The translations under genes and the position numbers were made by a program. Source: Chitinophaga deserti (lineage in GTDB: Bacteria; Bacteroidota; Bacteroidia; Chitinophagales; Chitinophagaceae). From it: a stretch of 64,000 nt of DNA. A model generated the notes under the pieces. That model was not told the origin of the DNA. It made no database searches and saw only the letters and a program-made list of their open reading frames with translations. Where the stretch lies: NCBI RefSeq assembly GCF_003149455.1, contig NZ_QFFK01000009.1, positions 124,001 through 188,000 of the forward strand, read 5' to 3'. Shown here in pieces: positions 1 through 9,058 of the stretch. The number at the start of each line of letters is the position of its first letter. Within the stretch, counting starts at the first letter, position 1.

Positions 1-856
1 CCGCGCCCTGGCTTTTACCGATCCAGTTGCGCTGCATGTCTTTCATGGCTTCGCTGAACTGGACTTTTTCGAGGCCTTCGAGCAGGCGGTCTGCATATTC
101 GGTGATGCGCAGGAACCACTGGCGCATCTTCTTTTTAATAACGGGATGGCCTCCCCGTTCGCTCACGCCATTGATTACTTCATCGTTGGCAAGTACAGTA
201 CCGAGGGCGGGGCACCAGTTCACTTCGGCATAAGCCAGGTAAGCGAGGCGGTACTCCATGAGGGTTTGCTGCTGCTCTTCATACGTCATACCGTTCCAGG
301 TGTCTGCACTGAAACGGATGCTGCGGTCGCCGGGGCATTCCTGGTGGATGTTGCCTTCCTGTTCGAAGATGCGCACGAGCGTTTCTATGGCTTCAGCTTT
401 GGCGGCATGGCGGTTATACCAGCTGCCGTACAGCTGAAGGAAGATATGTTGTGTCCATTTGTAATAATCCGGCTCGCTGGTGTTGATCTCGCGCGACCAG
501 TCGAAGCAGAACCCGATATTATCGAGCTGCTGGCGGAAGGTGTGGATATTAGCTGCTGTAGTTACGGCGGGGTGCTGACCGGTTTCTATTGCATATTGCT
601 CTGCGGGCAGGCCAAAAGCATCGTACCCCATGGGGTGCAGTACGTTAAAGCCCTTCAGCCGTTTAAAACGGGCATAGATATCCGAAGCGATGAAGCCAAG
701 GGGGTGCCCTACGTGCAGCCCTGCCCCTGATGGGTAAGGGAACATATCCAGCACATAACATTTGGGCTTATTACTGTCGTTACTAACCTTGTAGGCGCCG
801 GTTTTCACCCAATGGTCCTGCCATTTCCGCTCGATTTGCCTGAAATTGTACTCCAT
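1..856 (-). CDS. leuS: Leucine--tRNA ligase, N-terminal part (runs off the window)
   Basis: Class I aminoacyl-tRNA synthetase that charges tRNA-Leu in the cytoplasm. Translating the minus strand from the ATG at 856 gives MEYNFRQIERKWQDHW, the usual LeuS start, then a HIGH-type nucleotide-binding motif HVGH at residues 48-51 inside PSGAGLHVGHPLG. The last residues visible (about 275-285) read NWIGKSQGA, the typical lead-in to the CP1 editing domain. Only the first 285 or so residues are present; the rest lies upstream of position 1. The gene is divergent from ftsX across about 170 bases. The identification is firm. Confidence 0.96.
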   Translation of the reverse strand, partial: MEYNFRQIERKWQDHWVKTGAYKVSNDSNKPKCYVLDMFPYPSGAGLHVGHPLGFIASDIYARFKRLKGFNVLHPMGYDAFGLPAEQYAIETGQHPAVTTAANIHTFRQQLDNIGFCFDWSREINTSEPDYYKWTQHIFLQLYGSWYNRHAAKAEAIETLVRIFEQEGNIHQECPGDRSIRFSADTWNGMTYEEQQQTLMEYRLAYLAYAEVNWCPALGTVLANDEVINGVSERGGHPVIKKKMRQWFLRITEYADRLLEGLEKVQFSEAMKDMQRNWIGKSQGA

Positions 857-971
857 AATGATCGAAAGCCCGGGTTAGCCGGGCATTTATTGTAAATTAC
901 TTATTCACAAAACATTTTCCAACCGGCGTTTATGCATATAATAAAATATGTTAAAATACCGTTTGGGATGG

Positions 972-979
972 CAAAAGTA
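972..979 (-). promoter_or_regulatory. Candidate -7 element for leuS
   Basis: On the minus strand this reads TACTTTTG, an exact match to the Bacteroidota housekeeping -7 consensus TAnnTTTG. It lies about 115 bases upstream of the leuS start. No convincing -33 TTTG sits at the usual 19-21 base spacing, so this is tentative. Confidence 0.25.
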
Positions 980-1026
980 AACATAAGTCCCAATTTTTAT
1001 TATTTTCGCCCATAAACTATAGACGA

Positions 1027-1899
1027 ATGGCTCAACCCGGGAAAATGTCAGCAAAGAAATCGAAGCCGTCTTATATATATTCGATCATCGGTGTCACACT
1101 CGTGCTCATCCTGTTAGGTGTGCTCGGGCTTTTCATGATCAATGCCAAGAATCTCAGCGAATATTACAAGGAAAATATTGAGCTGCAGGTAATCCTGCGC
1201 GATAATGTGAAGGAAGATCAGGCGCTGCTGCTGAAGGATTCCCTCGCGGTAATGCCTTATGTAAAGAAAATACAGTATGTGTCTAAGGAAATGGCTGCGG
1301 AGAAGTTCAAGCGGGAAAACCCGGAAGAAAACTTCGCCGTACTGGGCTTCAACCCCCTTTACGCCAGTATCGACATCAGCCTGTATGCCCGGTATGTGCA
1401 GCCCGACAGCCTGAAGGCTATCGAGCAGCAGATCCAGGCCCGGTCTACCGTTCGCGAGTTGTATTATCAGAAATCACTCGTATCGGAAGTACTGGAAATC
1501 GCCAAGAAGATCGGGATTGTATTGCTGGTGATCAGCTCACTGATGGCCATTGTGGTACTTTTCCTTATCGATAATACCATCCGCCTGGCTATGTACAGCA
1601 ACCGCTTCCTCATTAAAACGATGCAGATGGTGGGAGCTACCCGTTGGTTCATCGCCAAACCGTTTGACCAGCGCAGTATCATCAACGGAGCCATTTCTGC
1701 GGTATTGGCCATCGCCAGCCTTATTGCCCTGATATACTTCGCGGAATCGGCGCTGCCGGGCCTCCGTGGTATGCGTGATTACTGGCTTACAGGGCTTCTG
1801 TTCATAGGCCTCATCGTACTCGGTATCGGTATTTCCGTCATCAGCACCCATCGCTCGGTGATGAAATACCTCAAACTCAAACTCGACGATTTATATTGA
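1027..1899 (+). CDS. ftsX: FtsX-family cell division permease
   Basis: Membrane subunit of the FtsEX complex, which couples cytoplasmic ATP hydrolysis to control of cell-wall hydrolases at the septum. The 290-residue product has the FtsX layout: a short basic N-terminus, a first membrane helix at about 18-38, a soluble periplasmic domain (about 40-160) and three further helices at about 163-183, 220-240 and 252-273. The end MKYLKLKLDDLY is typical of the family in Bacteroidota. It begins a same-strand run with the DUF3098 gene (20-base gap) and uppP, all envelope functions. No ftsE is present here; in this phylum it is often encoded elsewhere. The upstream ATG at 1027 was preferred to the internal Met 7. 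Confidence 0.93.
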   Translation: MAQPGKMSAKKSKPSYIYSIIGVTLVLILLGVLGLFMINAKNLSEYYKENIELQVILRDNVKEDQALLLKDSLAVMPYVKKIQYVSKEMAAEKFKRENPEENFAVLGFNPLYASIDISLYARYVQPDSLKAIEQQIQARSTVRELYYQKSLVSEVLEIAKKIGIVLLVISSLMAIVVLFLIDNTIRLAMYSNRFLIKTMQMVGATRWFIAKPFDQRSIINGAISAVLAIASLIALIYFAESALPGLRGMRDYWLTGLLFIGLIVLGIGISVISTHRSVMKYLKLKLDDLY

Positions 1900-1919
1900 T
1901 TTAAACTTAATTCACCGAT

Positions 1920-2171
1920 ATGTCTAAAGAAGTTAACAAACCGTCTGCCTCCAAATCCCTCTTCGGGAAAGGTAATTACCAGCTGATGCTGGCAGGGGCA
2001 GTCCTGATCGTGATCGGCTTTCTCCTGATGATGGGCGGCAGCTCCGACGATCCGGCCCGTTTTTCACCGGAAGAAGTGTATAGCTTCCGCCGTATTACCC
2101 TGGCTCCCATCGTGATCCTTCTCGGCCTCGCCGTGGAAGCATGGGCCATTATGCGTAAACCGAAAGACTAA
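1920..2171 (+). CDS. DUF3098 family small membrane protein
   Basis: An 83-residue protein with two predicted membrane helices (about 23-42 and 60-78), joined by a short loop containing GGSSDDPARFSPEEVYSFRR. Its size, the SFRRITLAPIVI segment and its place between ftsX and uppP match the DUF3098 family of Bacteroidota, whose function is unknown to me. The 20-base gap to ftsX and 65-base gap to uppP suggest co-transcription and an envelope or division role; that is inference from position only. Confidence 0.88.
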   Translation: MSKEVNKPSASKSLFGKGNYQLMLAGAVLIVIGFLLMMGGSSDDPARFSPEEVYSFRRITLAPIVILLGLAVEAWAIMRKPKD

Positions 2172-2236
2172 TTCAACACCGTAACCCGAATTTCTAACAT
2201 AGCGATGAAAGCCTCATCGCTTTTCTTATTTGAATC

Positions 2237-3019
2237 ATGAGCACATTAGAAGCCATCCTTATCGCGATCATTGAAGGACTCACCGAATTCATTCCCATTT
2301 CATCCACCGGCCACATGATCATTGCCAGCAGTCTCATGGGCATCAATGAAGACGCTTTTACCAAGCTCTTTGAGATTGCCATTCAGCTGGGAGCCATTCT
2401 GGCCGTGGTAGTATTGTACTGGAAAAAGTTCTTCAATTTCGGGAAATGGCAATTCTATGTGAAGCTCGCCCTCGGCGTAACGCCGGCACTCATCCTGGGC
2501 TACCTGTTCGACGATTATATCGATCAGCTGCTGGAAAGCCCCCTCATTGTGGGTGTCACCCTGCTGTTGGGTGGTTTCGTGCTGTTATTCGTGGATAAAT
2601 GGTTCCAGAACCCAACTATAAAAAGCGATGAGGAACTGGATTACTTCCGTGCTATCCGCATCGGCCTTTTCCAGTGTATCGCCATGATCCCCGGTGTAAG
2701 CCGCAGTGCCGCATCCATCATAGGCGGTATGCAGCAAAAACTGACCCGTCATGCCGCAGCAGAATTTTCATTTTTCCTCGCCGTACCTACCATGGCGGCA
2801 GCTACGGGATATAAGATCCTGAAAAACCACGAAGTACTTACCAGCTCGCCCGACAATATCCGGCTGCTGCTGATAGGTAACGTAGTGGCGTTTTTCGTGG
2901 CCATGCTTGCCATTAAATTCTTTATCGGAACCCTTCAGAAATTCGGATTCAAAATGTGGGGATATTACCGGATTGTGGTAGGTCTCATTATCCTTGTTAC
3001 ATTATTCATTCACCGATAA
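2237..3019 (+). CDS. uppP: Undecaprenyl-diphosphatase UppP (BacA)
   Basis: Integral membrane phosphatase that dephosphorylates undecaprenyl pyrophosphate to recycle the lipid carrier for peptidoglycan and surface glycans; overproduction gives bacitracin resistance in other bacteria. The 260-residue protein has the first signature EGLTEFIPISSTGH (about 14-27) and the second PGVSRSAASIIGG beginning at Pro 152, plus about seven hydrophobic helices. The second motif has Ala where many relatives have Gly-Ala-Thr, a variant common in Bacteroidota. It follows the DUF3098 gene on the same strand. The 3' end lies 22 bases before the start of the next gene. Confidence 0.95.
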   Translation: MSTLEAILIAIIEGLTEFIPISSTGHMIIASSLMGINEDAFTKLFEIAIQLGAILAVVVLYWKKFFNFGKWQFYVKLALGVTPALILGYLFDDYIDQLLESPLIVGVTLLLGGFVLLFVDKWFQNPTIKSDEELDYFRAIRIGLFQCIAMIPGVSRSAASIIGGMQQKLTRHAAAEFSFFLAVPTMAAATGYKILKNHEVLTSSPDNIRLLLIGNVVAFFVAMLAIKFFIGTLQKFGFKMWGYYRIVVGLIILVTLFIHR

Positions 3020-3041
3020 TTTTTACTGCTATTTCATTTTT

Positions 3042-4256
3042 ATGCGATCCCTTACCTTATTGTTGACAGCCCTTTTGTTGACCACTGCTGCATTTGCACA
3101 GCAACGTTTTGTACCGGCCACAGTTTTTCTTCCCAAGGGCGACAGCCTGATTGGCGAAATCGATTACCGGAAGTGGGACAAAGACCCGCTTACCATCAGC
3201 TTCCGCGGAAATGGCAGCGCTACTGCCTATACGCCGGAGATGCTTGCCGGCTTCCGTATTCATGAGAATGACGAACAGTATATTTCCGTTTCCGGAGAAA
3301 TGGATATTACCTATGAATCAACAGAAAATCTCTCGGTAGAAAAAACGCGGGTTGTTTCAAAAGGCCCGCATTTTTTCAGAGTAGTCATGAACGGGCCTGT
3401 TAAATTACTGCAGCATACTGATAAGAATAACCGGCAGCATTTTGTAGTGCAAACACCTGATACCACACTCCATCTCATCCGCCAGGTGAAGTACATCGAT
3501 AATCATGAATCCGCCAATTACGGTAAAGTCCAGACACTTAATTTTTTCCGTCAGCAGTTGGATATTCTCTTGAACGACTGTAACCATAAGTCTCAAATCG
3601 ATGCTCTGGAATATCGTGCAGAAGCGCTTTCCCGCGTACTCCAGCGGTATACTGCCTGTAAATACCCTACTCAGCAGGCTGTAATAGCAAAGAAGGATCC
3701 GCAGATGCGGGCGATGTATGGTGTGATGGGTGGCGCATCTTTCCAGATGGTAACGGCCGATGGGCCGCATCCTGTAGCCAAGAACAAGTTCAAGCATACC
3801 TTTACACCTACTGTAGGTGTATTCCTCGACCTTCCGTTATCGCGCCGCAGGCAACAGCTGGTCCTTAATATGGAAGGAGTTTATAGCAGCAAGCAACTGA
3901 TTTCCAAAGGTCCGGATCCCATTGATTTTACCCTGCATTTCCTCAGCCTGCAAACGCTGCTGCGCTATACATACCCGGTTGGTGAACTTCGGCCATATGT
4001 AAATGGCGGGTTCGGTATAATGGCTAAAATCAGTGGTAGTGATTTGTACAGACGGGAGGGCCGGACCCAGCAGGAAGAAGCACTTGGTGGAGGGAGAGAA
4101 CTGACGTTGCCCATCATCATAGGTGCGGGCCTTCGTTACAAACGGCTTAACGGCGAACTAAGGTATATTCTGCCACATGCACTGGATGTTTATAATACGC
4201 TCGACGTGAGGGCTTCCACAGCTCAGCTCCTTATCCGGTATGTTCTCCGTCAATAA
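3042..4256 (+). CDS. Outer-membrane beta-barrel protein with signal peptide
   Basis: Probable outer-membrane protein of unknown function, 404 residues from the ATG at 3042. That start is preferred because it begins directly with a signal peptide, MRSLTLLLTALLLTTAAFAQ, cleaved after AFA. An in-frame ATG at 2994 would add 16 unlikely residues and overlap uppP. The mature part opens with a beta-rich domain (RFVPATVFLPKGDSLIGEI) of about 200 residues. The C-terminal 180 residues, with alternating hydrophobic and aromatic strands ending in LLIRYVLRQ, look like a porin-family barrel. No type IX secretion C-terminal domain is seen. A strong terminator follows directly. Confidence 0.8.
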   Translation: MRSLTLLLTALLLTTAAFAQQRFVPATVFLPKGDSLIGEIDYRKWDKDPLTISFRGNGSATAYTPEMLAGFRIHENDEQYISVSGEMDITYESTENLSVEKTRVVSKGPHFFRVVMNGPVKLLQHTDKNNRQHFVVQTPDTTLHLIRQVKYIDNHESANYGKVQTLNFFRQQLDILLNDCNHKSQIDALEYRAEALSRVLQRYTACKYPTQQAVIAKKDPQMRAMYGVMGGASFQMVTADGPHPVAKNKFKHTFTPTVGVFLDLPLSRRRQQLVLNMEGVYSSKQLISKGPDPIDFTLHFLSLQTLLRYTYPVGELRPYVNGGFGIMAKISGSDLYRREGRTQQEEALGGGRELTLPIIIGAGLRYKRLNGELRYILPHALDVYNTLDVRASTAQLLIRYVLRQ

Positions 4257-4274
4257 TGGTTTAGAACAATATTG

Positions 4275-4310
4275 TAAAAGGCCGTCTCATTTGATTGAGA
4301 CGGCCTTTTA
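4275..4310. terminator. Bidirectional rho-independent terminator
   Basis: Perfect 15-bp stem (4275-4289 with 4296-4310) around a 6-base loop, with A-run and T-run flanks. It lies between the convergent barrel-protein gene and ald and can serve both. Confidence 0.9.
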
Positions 4311-4340
4311 CATTTAAATCGGGAAATAAATCACGTACAG

Positions 4341-5558
4341 TTATCCCTTAACGGCCAGGAGCAGTTCCAGGTCAGTGTATTTGAGTTTGAATTTTTCGCT
4401 GAGGTGATAGTTGGTAAGGGCGCCTTTGTAGAGGTAAATCCCGTTTCTAACACCACGTTTGATCCACACCAGGTTTTCGAACCCGCCATCGTCTGCCGCT
4501 TCCAGCAGCAGGGGCATTAGCACATTACTGATAGCCTGAGAGGCTGTGCCTGCGAAGCCTGAAGGAATGTTAGGGACGCAATAGTGGATCACATCATACT
4601 TTTTGAAAACGGGGTTTTCGTGGGTGGTCACCTCGGATGTTTCGAAACAGCCGCCGCGATCGATGCTCACGTCAACAATTACCGAACCGGTTTTCATATG
4701 GCTCACCATTGATTCGGAGACTACGATAGGGGTGCGGCCGCTTTGCGAAGAGAGTGCACCCACCGCCACATCCGCCGTGCGCAGTTGCTCTGCCAGCACC
4801 CTGGGCTGGATGACGGAGGTGAAAAGACGTACTCCGATGTTATTCTGCAGCCTTTTCAGCTTATAAATATTGTTATCGAAAACTTTTACGGAAGAGCCCA
4901 GTGCCAGCGCGGTACGTGCGGCAAATTCGCCTACTATGCCTGCGCCGATGATCACTACTTTGGTAGGCGGGATGCCCGTGATACCACCCAGCAGAATGCC
5001 TTTTCCGCGGCTGCTGGTGCTGAGATACTGACCGGCAATGAGCATTACGGCAGAACCGGCAATTTCGCTCATGGCCCGTACAATGGGGTAGGTGCCTGCA
5101 TCGTCTTTCAGATTTTCGAAAGAGAGGAGGGTGATCCGCTTGTCCATCATCTTCTGCAACTGTTCTGCCCTTAAAACAGAAAGGTGGATGGGGGAGATAA
5201 CGATCTGGTGAGGGTGGAGCAGCTCAATCTCTTCATCGTTGAGCGGGGCAGATTTGACAATGATGTCTGCCTTAAAAACCTCTTTCTTTTCGTATACGAT
5301 TTCCGCTCCGGCTTCTGAATAGTCCGTATCGTAGAAATGCGAGCCATCGCCCGCTTTATGTTCCACAACGATGTGGTGCCCGTTATTGGTAAGGATACTT
5401 ACCGCGTCGGGCGTGAGCGCGATGCGGTTTTCCTGGAAGGATGTTTCCTTTGGCATCCCGATAAAAAGGCGGGAATTTTTCTGCGGGATGTCCAGTGTTT
5501 CCTCGAGCGGTGAATACGTGAAACCAGCACTCACAACAGGTTTTGGCCTATGCTCCAT
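4341..5558 (-). CDS. ald: Alanine dehydrogenase (AlaDH/PNT family)
   Basis: NAD-dependent oxidoreductase interconverting L-alanine and pyruvate plus ammonia. The 405-residue protein has the family N-terminal motif GMPKETSFQENRIALTP (about 34-50), a Rossmann glycine-rich loop GAGIVGEFAA, and the C-terminal region DRGGCFETSEVTTHENPVF typical of Ald. It is about 30 residues longer at the N-terminus than the usual 370-residue enzyme, as in other Bacteroidota forms, so a later start is possible. It follows tsaE by 46 bases on the same strand and has a possible promoter of its own in that gap. The related transhydrogenase alpha subunit is less likely because the protein is not followed by a membrane domain or pntB. 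Confidence 0.9.
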   Translation of the reverse strand: MEHRPKPVVSAGFTYSPLEETLDIPQKNSRLFIGMPKETSFQENRIALTPDAVSILTNNGHHIVVEHKAGDGSHFYDTDYSEAGAEIVYEKKEVFKADIIVKSAPLNDEEIELLHPHQIVISPIHLSVLRAEQLQKMMDKRITLLSFENLKDDAGTYPIVRAMSEIAGSAVMLIAGQYLSTSSRGKGILLGGITGIPPTKVVIIGAGIVGEFAARTALALGSSVKVFDNNIYKLKRLQNNIGVRLFTSVIQPRVLAEQLRTADVAVGALSSQSGRTPIVVSESMVSHMKTGSVIVDVSIDRGGCFETSEVTTHENPVFKKYDVIHYCVPNIPSGFAGTASQAISNVLMPLLLEAADDGGFENLVWIKRGVRNGIYLYKGALTNYHLSEKFKLKYTDLELLLAVKG

Positions 5559-5590
5559 AATTATTGACAGTTGTATGTTAGGGTCGCTTC

Positions 5591-5598
5591 CAAAGTTA
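5591..5598 (-). promoter_or_regulatory. Candidate -7 element for ald
   Basis: Reads TAACTTTG on the minus strand, an exact TAnnTTTG match, 33 bases upstream of the ald ATG in the short tsaE-ald gap. The expected start of transcription falls near 5584. No clear -33 element is visible. Confidence 0.42.
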
Positions 5599-5604
5599 CG
5601 TTTA

Positions 5605-6066
5605 TTATTGCAGGGATGGACTGAATTCCCCGGGATCGGCCAAACCCGCTACCAGCTTGCGCTGATGACCTGGGGTGACGGAAAGGAACACGTGTACCGT
5701 ATCGGCCGGTAATATCCCCGTTACTACATCCGGCCATTCCACAAACGAAACTGCGGAAGGGTGGTAAAGGCAGTCTTCAACGCCAGCTTCCACGGCTTCC
5801 TCCAGGTTTTTGAGCCGGTAAAGGTCCAGATGATAAATGATTTTCTCCTGTTCGCGGCCGTCATTGAACCGGTATTCGTTGATGATGGAAAAGGTGGGGC
5901 TGGCGGTAGCGCCATTTACGCCTTTTACCGCGCAAAGGGCTTTAATGAAGGTAGTTTTACCCGCCCCCATTTCGCCATTGAGCGCAAAAACGCGCGCTTT
6001 CGGGAAACCGGCCCAGAACTGGCGGGCCACTTCCGGTAATTCATCCAGTGAAAAAGTCAAATTCAT
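5605..6066 (-). CDS. tsaE: tRNA t6A biosynthesis ATPase TsaE
   Basis: P-loop ATPase needed, with TsaB, TsaC and TsaD, to make N6-threonylcarbamoyladenosine at position 37 of ANN-decoding tRNAs. The 153-residue product has a Walker A loop GEMGAGKTTF (31-40), the family segment SPTFSIINEY after it, and the conserved HLDLYRL and FVEWPDVV stretches. Length and motif order match TsaE. It is adjacent to ald, a neighbour pair I recall from many Bacteroidota genomes. Confidence 0.95.
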   Translation of the reverse strand: MNLTFSLDELPEVARQFWAGFPKARVFALNGEMGAGKTTFIKALCAVKGVNGATASPTFSIINEYRFNDGREQEKIIYHLDLYRLKNLEEAVEAGVEDCLYHPSAVSFVEWPDVVTGILPADTVHVFLSVTPGHQRKLVAGLADPGEFSPSLQ

Positions 6067-6286
6067 ACGTGTCTGCCCTTTTACAAAGCCTAAATTTAAT
6101 AATTCCCGGCCACTTACTGCCGTTTTATGGCGTTTTCAGGGGATTTGAGGGGCTGAAAAGCACCTTTGTTGCAATAATAGCCGCTATTTTGGGAAATGCC
6201 CTGCCGAAGCCCGGAATGGCGGGCCGGGGGGGTTAAATAGCAAGATTGTTGCATTAAAAACCTATGGGTTTGCGGGCATCCGTGGG

Positions 6287-6294
6287 TAATTTTG
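6287..6294 (+). promoter_or_regulatory. Possible -7 element before copA
   Basis: TAATTTTG, an exact TAnnTTTG match, but it ends only 8 bases before the copA ATG, so the transcript would be almost leaderless. Chance occurrence is possible. Confidence 0.22.
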
Positions 6295-6302
6295 TATTAC
6301 AT

Positions 6303-8411
6303 ATGGAAACGATCAGTTGTAAAGTAAAAGGCATGAATTGCACCAGCTGCGCGCTTACCATCTCCAAATACCTCGAGAATAAAGGCATGGAAGATGTGGC
6401 GATCAGCGTGGCCACGGAAGAATTGCGTTTCAATCTTCCACAGGGCGCCGATGCGGATGAAGTGATCACCGGTATCAATAAGCTGGGGTACGAAGTGGTA
6501 CTCCCGGGGGCAGAAGCCCGCGTCCAGCCATTATACAAAACCCTTACATTCAAATTCATATTCTGCGCCATTTTCACCGCCCCGCTGCTCCTGCATATGG
6601 TTGTGAGCTGGCATTGGCTGCATAACCCCTGGGTGCAGTTTGCACTTACTTTGCCGGTGTTCCTTGTAGGTATGGCGCATTTTGGAACCAGCGCCTTCCG
6701 CTCGCTGCGCAACGGCGTCGCTAACATGGATGTGCTGGTAACCCTGGGTGCTACTGCAGCATTCGCTTACAGCCTTATAGGTGCTGTTCAGGGCCTGGGA
6801 GAAGATTACCTGTTTTTCGAAACCACGGCCGCCATCCTCACCCTCGTATTCCTTGGCAACCTCCTCGAAGAGCGTTCCGTCAAATCCACCACCACTGCCA
6901 TTGCAGAACTGGCAAGGCTGCAGCATACTACCGCCCGCAGATTACATGTGCATGAGAATGGAGAAGAACATGTGGATGAAGTAGATAACAGTGCGCTCCG
7001 CACCGGCGACCGGGTACTGGTCAATACCGGGGATAAAATTCCTATGGACGGTACCATTTACTGGGGCAGCGGGCATGTGAACGAATCCATGATCACCGGC
7101 GAAAGCGCGCCTTTAGGTAAGCAGGAAAAGGATAAAGTAATAGGCGGCACCATTCTGGAAGATGGCAGCATCAAGGTATACATTACCGCTACCGGGAAAG
7201 ACACGGTGCTTTCTTACATCATCGAACTCGTAAAACAGGCGCAGGGCAATAAGCCGCCCATGCAGAAACTGGCAGACAGGATCAGTGCCATCTTTGTACC
7301 GGTAGTTTTAGGAATTGCTGTGGTAACGTTTTTAGGATGGTATTTTATTGGCGGTACCGATGTATCGGTTGCCATGATGCGGGCCATCGCCGTACTGGTG
7401 ATTGCCTGTCCCTGTGCAATGGGCCTTGCTACACCGGCTGCAGTTATGGTAGGCCTGGGCCGTGCTGCCCGCAACGGTATCCTCATTAAAGGCGCCAATA
7501 CGCTCGAACAGTTCCGCAACATCCGGCAGATCGTGTTCGATAAAACCGGGACCCTTACCACCGGCAAGCTCAGCATCGGCCAGTGGAAAGCCATTGGAAT
7601 GGATGATGACACTTTCCGCTCCCTCGTTTTCAGCCTCGAAAAATATTCTTCTCACCCCATAGCCCGCTCCATCAGCGCCGCCTGGAAAGGAACAAGGGAA
7701 ACCACCCTCCGCCAGGTCAGGGAGATCAAGGGCCTTGGAATGCAGGCTGCCGATCAGGAAGGCAACGAATGGAAGCTGGGCTCGTTCCTTATGGCGAAAG
7801 ACCTTACGGACGATGATTCGCATAATATTTACCTCCTGAAGAACGGAGCCCTTGCCGGCTGGCTCGATTTTACCGACGAGCTGCGCCCCGAGGCGAGACA
7901 GGTGATCCAAAGCCTGCATGCCTCCGGCATCCGGACCATCCTGCTCAGTGGAGACACTACCCGCAAATGCCGGGAAATGGCAGCGGAACTGGGAATCGAT
8001 TCCTGGTATGCCGAGCAATCGCCCAAGCAGAAGCTCGACATGATCGGAACGCTGATGAACGAAGCGCCCACGGCAATGGTGGGCGACGGCATCAATGATG
8101 CACCTGCGCTGGCGAAAGCCACCATCGGCATATCGCTCAGCGATTCCACACAAGTGGCCATGCAAAGCGCAAACGTCATTTTACTCAACAACCACCTGGG
8201 CGCTCTTCCGCTGGCCATGGGGCTTGGCAAACATACTTACCTTACCATCAAACAAAACCTGTTCTGGGCATTTATTTACAACGTGGTGGCCATTCCCGTG
8301 GCTGCGTTGGGATTCCTTAATCCCATTGTGGGCGCATTGGTAATGGGGCTTTCTGATGTAGTATTGGCGGTCAATTCCGTAAGGCTGCGCTTCAAGCGTG
8401 TAAGCCATTAA
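6303..8411 (+). CDS. copA: Copper-translocating P1B-type ATPase
   Basis: Heavy-metal ATPase exporting Cu(I) from the cytoplasm. From the ATG at 6303 (an in-frame ATG at 6264 only adds residues before the first beta strand) the product is 702 residues. It has one N-terminal heavy-metal-associated domain with the CxxC site GMNCTSC (10-16), eight membrane helices, and the intramembrane motif C369-P-C371 in ACPCAMGLATP. It also has the phosphorylation motif DKTGT at Asp 413, the nucleotide-binding SSHPIARS motif and the hinge motif GDGINDAPALA near 594. The CPC motif with a single metal-binding domain points to the copper subgroup rather than Zn/Cd. No copper chaperone or CueR-like regulator lies nearby. 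It starts a plus-strand run with the TRIC-like gene and recQ. Confidence 0.95.
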   Translation: METISCKVKGMNCTSCALTISKYLENKGMEDVAISVATEELRFNLPQGADADEVITGINKLGYEVVLPGAEARVQPLYKTLTFKFIFCAIFTAPLLLHMVVSWHWLHNPWVQFALTLPVFLVGMAHFGTSAFRSLRNGVANMDVLVTLGATAAFAYSLIGAVQGLGEDYLFFETTAAILTLVFLGNLLEERSVKSTTTAIAELARLQHTTARRLHVHENGEEHVDEVDNSALRTGDRVLVNTGDKIPMDGTIYWGSGHVNESMITGESAPLGKQEKDKVIGGTILEDGSIKVYITATGKDTVLSYIIELVKQAQGNKPPMQKLADRISAIFVPVVLGIAVVTFLGWYFIGGTDVSVAMMRAIAVLVIACPCAMGLATPAAVMVGLGRAARNGILIKGANTLEQFRNIRQIVFDKTGTLTTGKLSIGQWKAIGMDDDTFRSLVFSLEKYSSHPIARSISAAWKGTRETTLRQVREIKGLGMQAADQEGNEWKLGSFLMAKDLTDDDSHNIYLLKNGALAGWLDFTDELRPEARQVIQSLHASGIRTILLSGDTTRKCREMAAELGIDSWYAEQSPKQKLDMIGTLMNEAPTAMVGDGINDAPALAKATIGISLSDSTQVAMQSANVILLNNHLGALPLAMGLGKHTYLTIKQNLFWAFIYNVVAIPVAALGFLNPIVGALVMGLSDVVLAVNSVRLRFKRVSH

Positions 8412-8449
8412 AAATTGTCGTTAATTCGTATATCGAAATCCGTTCGTGA

Positions 8450-9055
8450 ATGATATACTGGTTAGACCTCATCGGTACCTTTGTGTTTGCCATATCAGGT
8501 GCACTGGCCGCCTGGGACAAAAAAATGTACCACGACATATTCGGGGTAAGCTTCACCGCCTTTGTTACTTCCATTGGCGGTGGTACCATGCGCGACCTTA
8601 TATTGGGAACCCGCCCGGTATGGGTGAACGATTCCCGGTACGTGATCGCCATCATTCTCGGTGTATTGGTAACCCTGTTGTTCCGCCGCCGGCTGCTGCA
8701 ATACCGCCGTTCCATTTTCCTGTTCGATACGCTGGGGATTGGTTTCTATACCGTGATTGGCCTGCAGAAGGCTCTCGCCTTCGGCGTACACCCCTGGGCT
8801 GCAGTGATCCTGGGTATGATATCCGCCATTTTCGGTGGTGTTATCAGGGATATGATGGTAAATGAAATACCCCTCATCTTCAGCCGCCAGATCTATGCCA
8901 CTGCCTGCCTTGCCGGCGCGGCACTATACATAGGGCTGAGTCACCTGGGTGTAGATCAGGAATGGAACATGATAGCCAGCATCATACTCGTTATTACAAT
9001 CAGGCTTACGGCCCTCCGCAAAGGTTGGTCGTTGCCATATCTGGAGAAGAAATAA
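8450..9055 (+). CDS. TRIC / UPF0126 family membrane channel protein
   Basis: A 201-residue polytopic protein (about seven helices) with the internal duplication of the trimeric intracellular cation channel family. The two glycine-rich signatures are GGGTMRDLILG (about 43-53) and GGVIRDMMVNE (about 127-137). Bacterial members form monovalent cation channels in structural studies, but their physiological role is poorly known. It lies 38 bases after copA and 3 bases before recQ, so co-transcription is likely; a functional link is not evident. Confidence 0.9.
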   Translation: MIYWLDLIGTFVFAISGALAAWDKKMYHDIFGVSFTAFVTSIGGGTMRDLILGTRPVWVNDSRYVIAIILGVLVTLLFRRRLLQYRRSIFLFDTLGIGFYTVIGLQKALAFGVHPWAAVILGMISAIFGGVIRDMMVNEIPLIFSRQIYATACLAGAALYIGLSHLGVDQEWNMIASIILVITIRLTALRKGWSLPYLEKK

Positions 9056-9058
9056 TAC

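Noticed and set aside
146..730. 194-codon open frame on the plus strand
   Set aside because: Antisense to the start of leuS.
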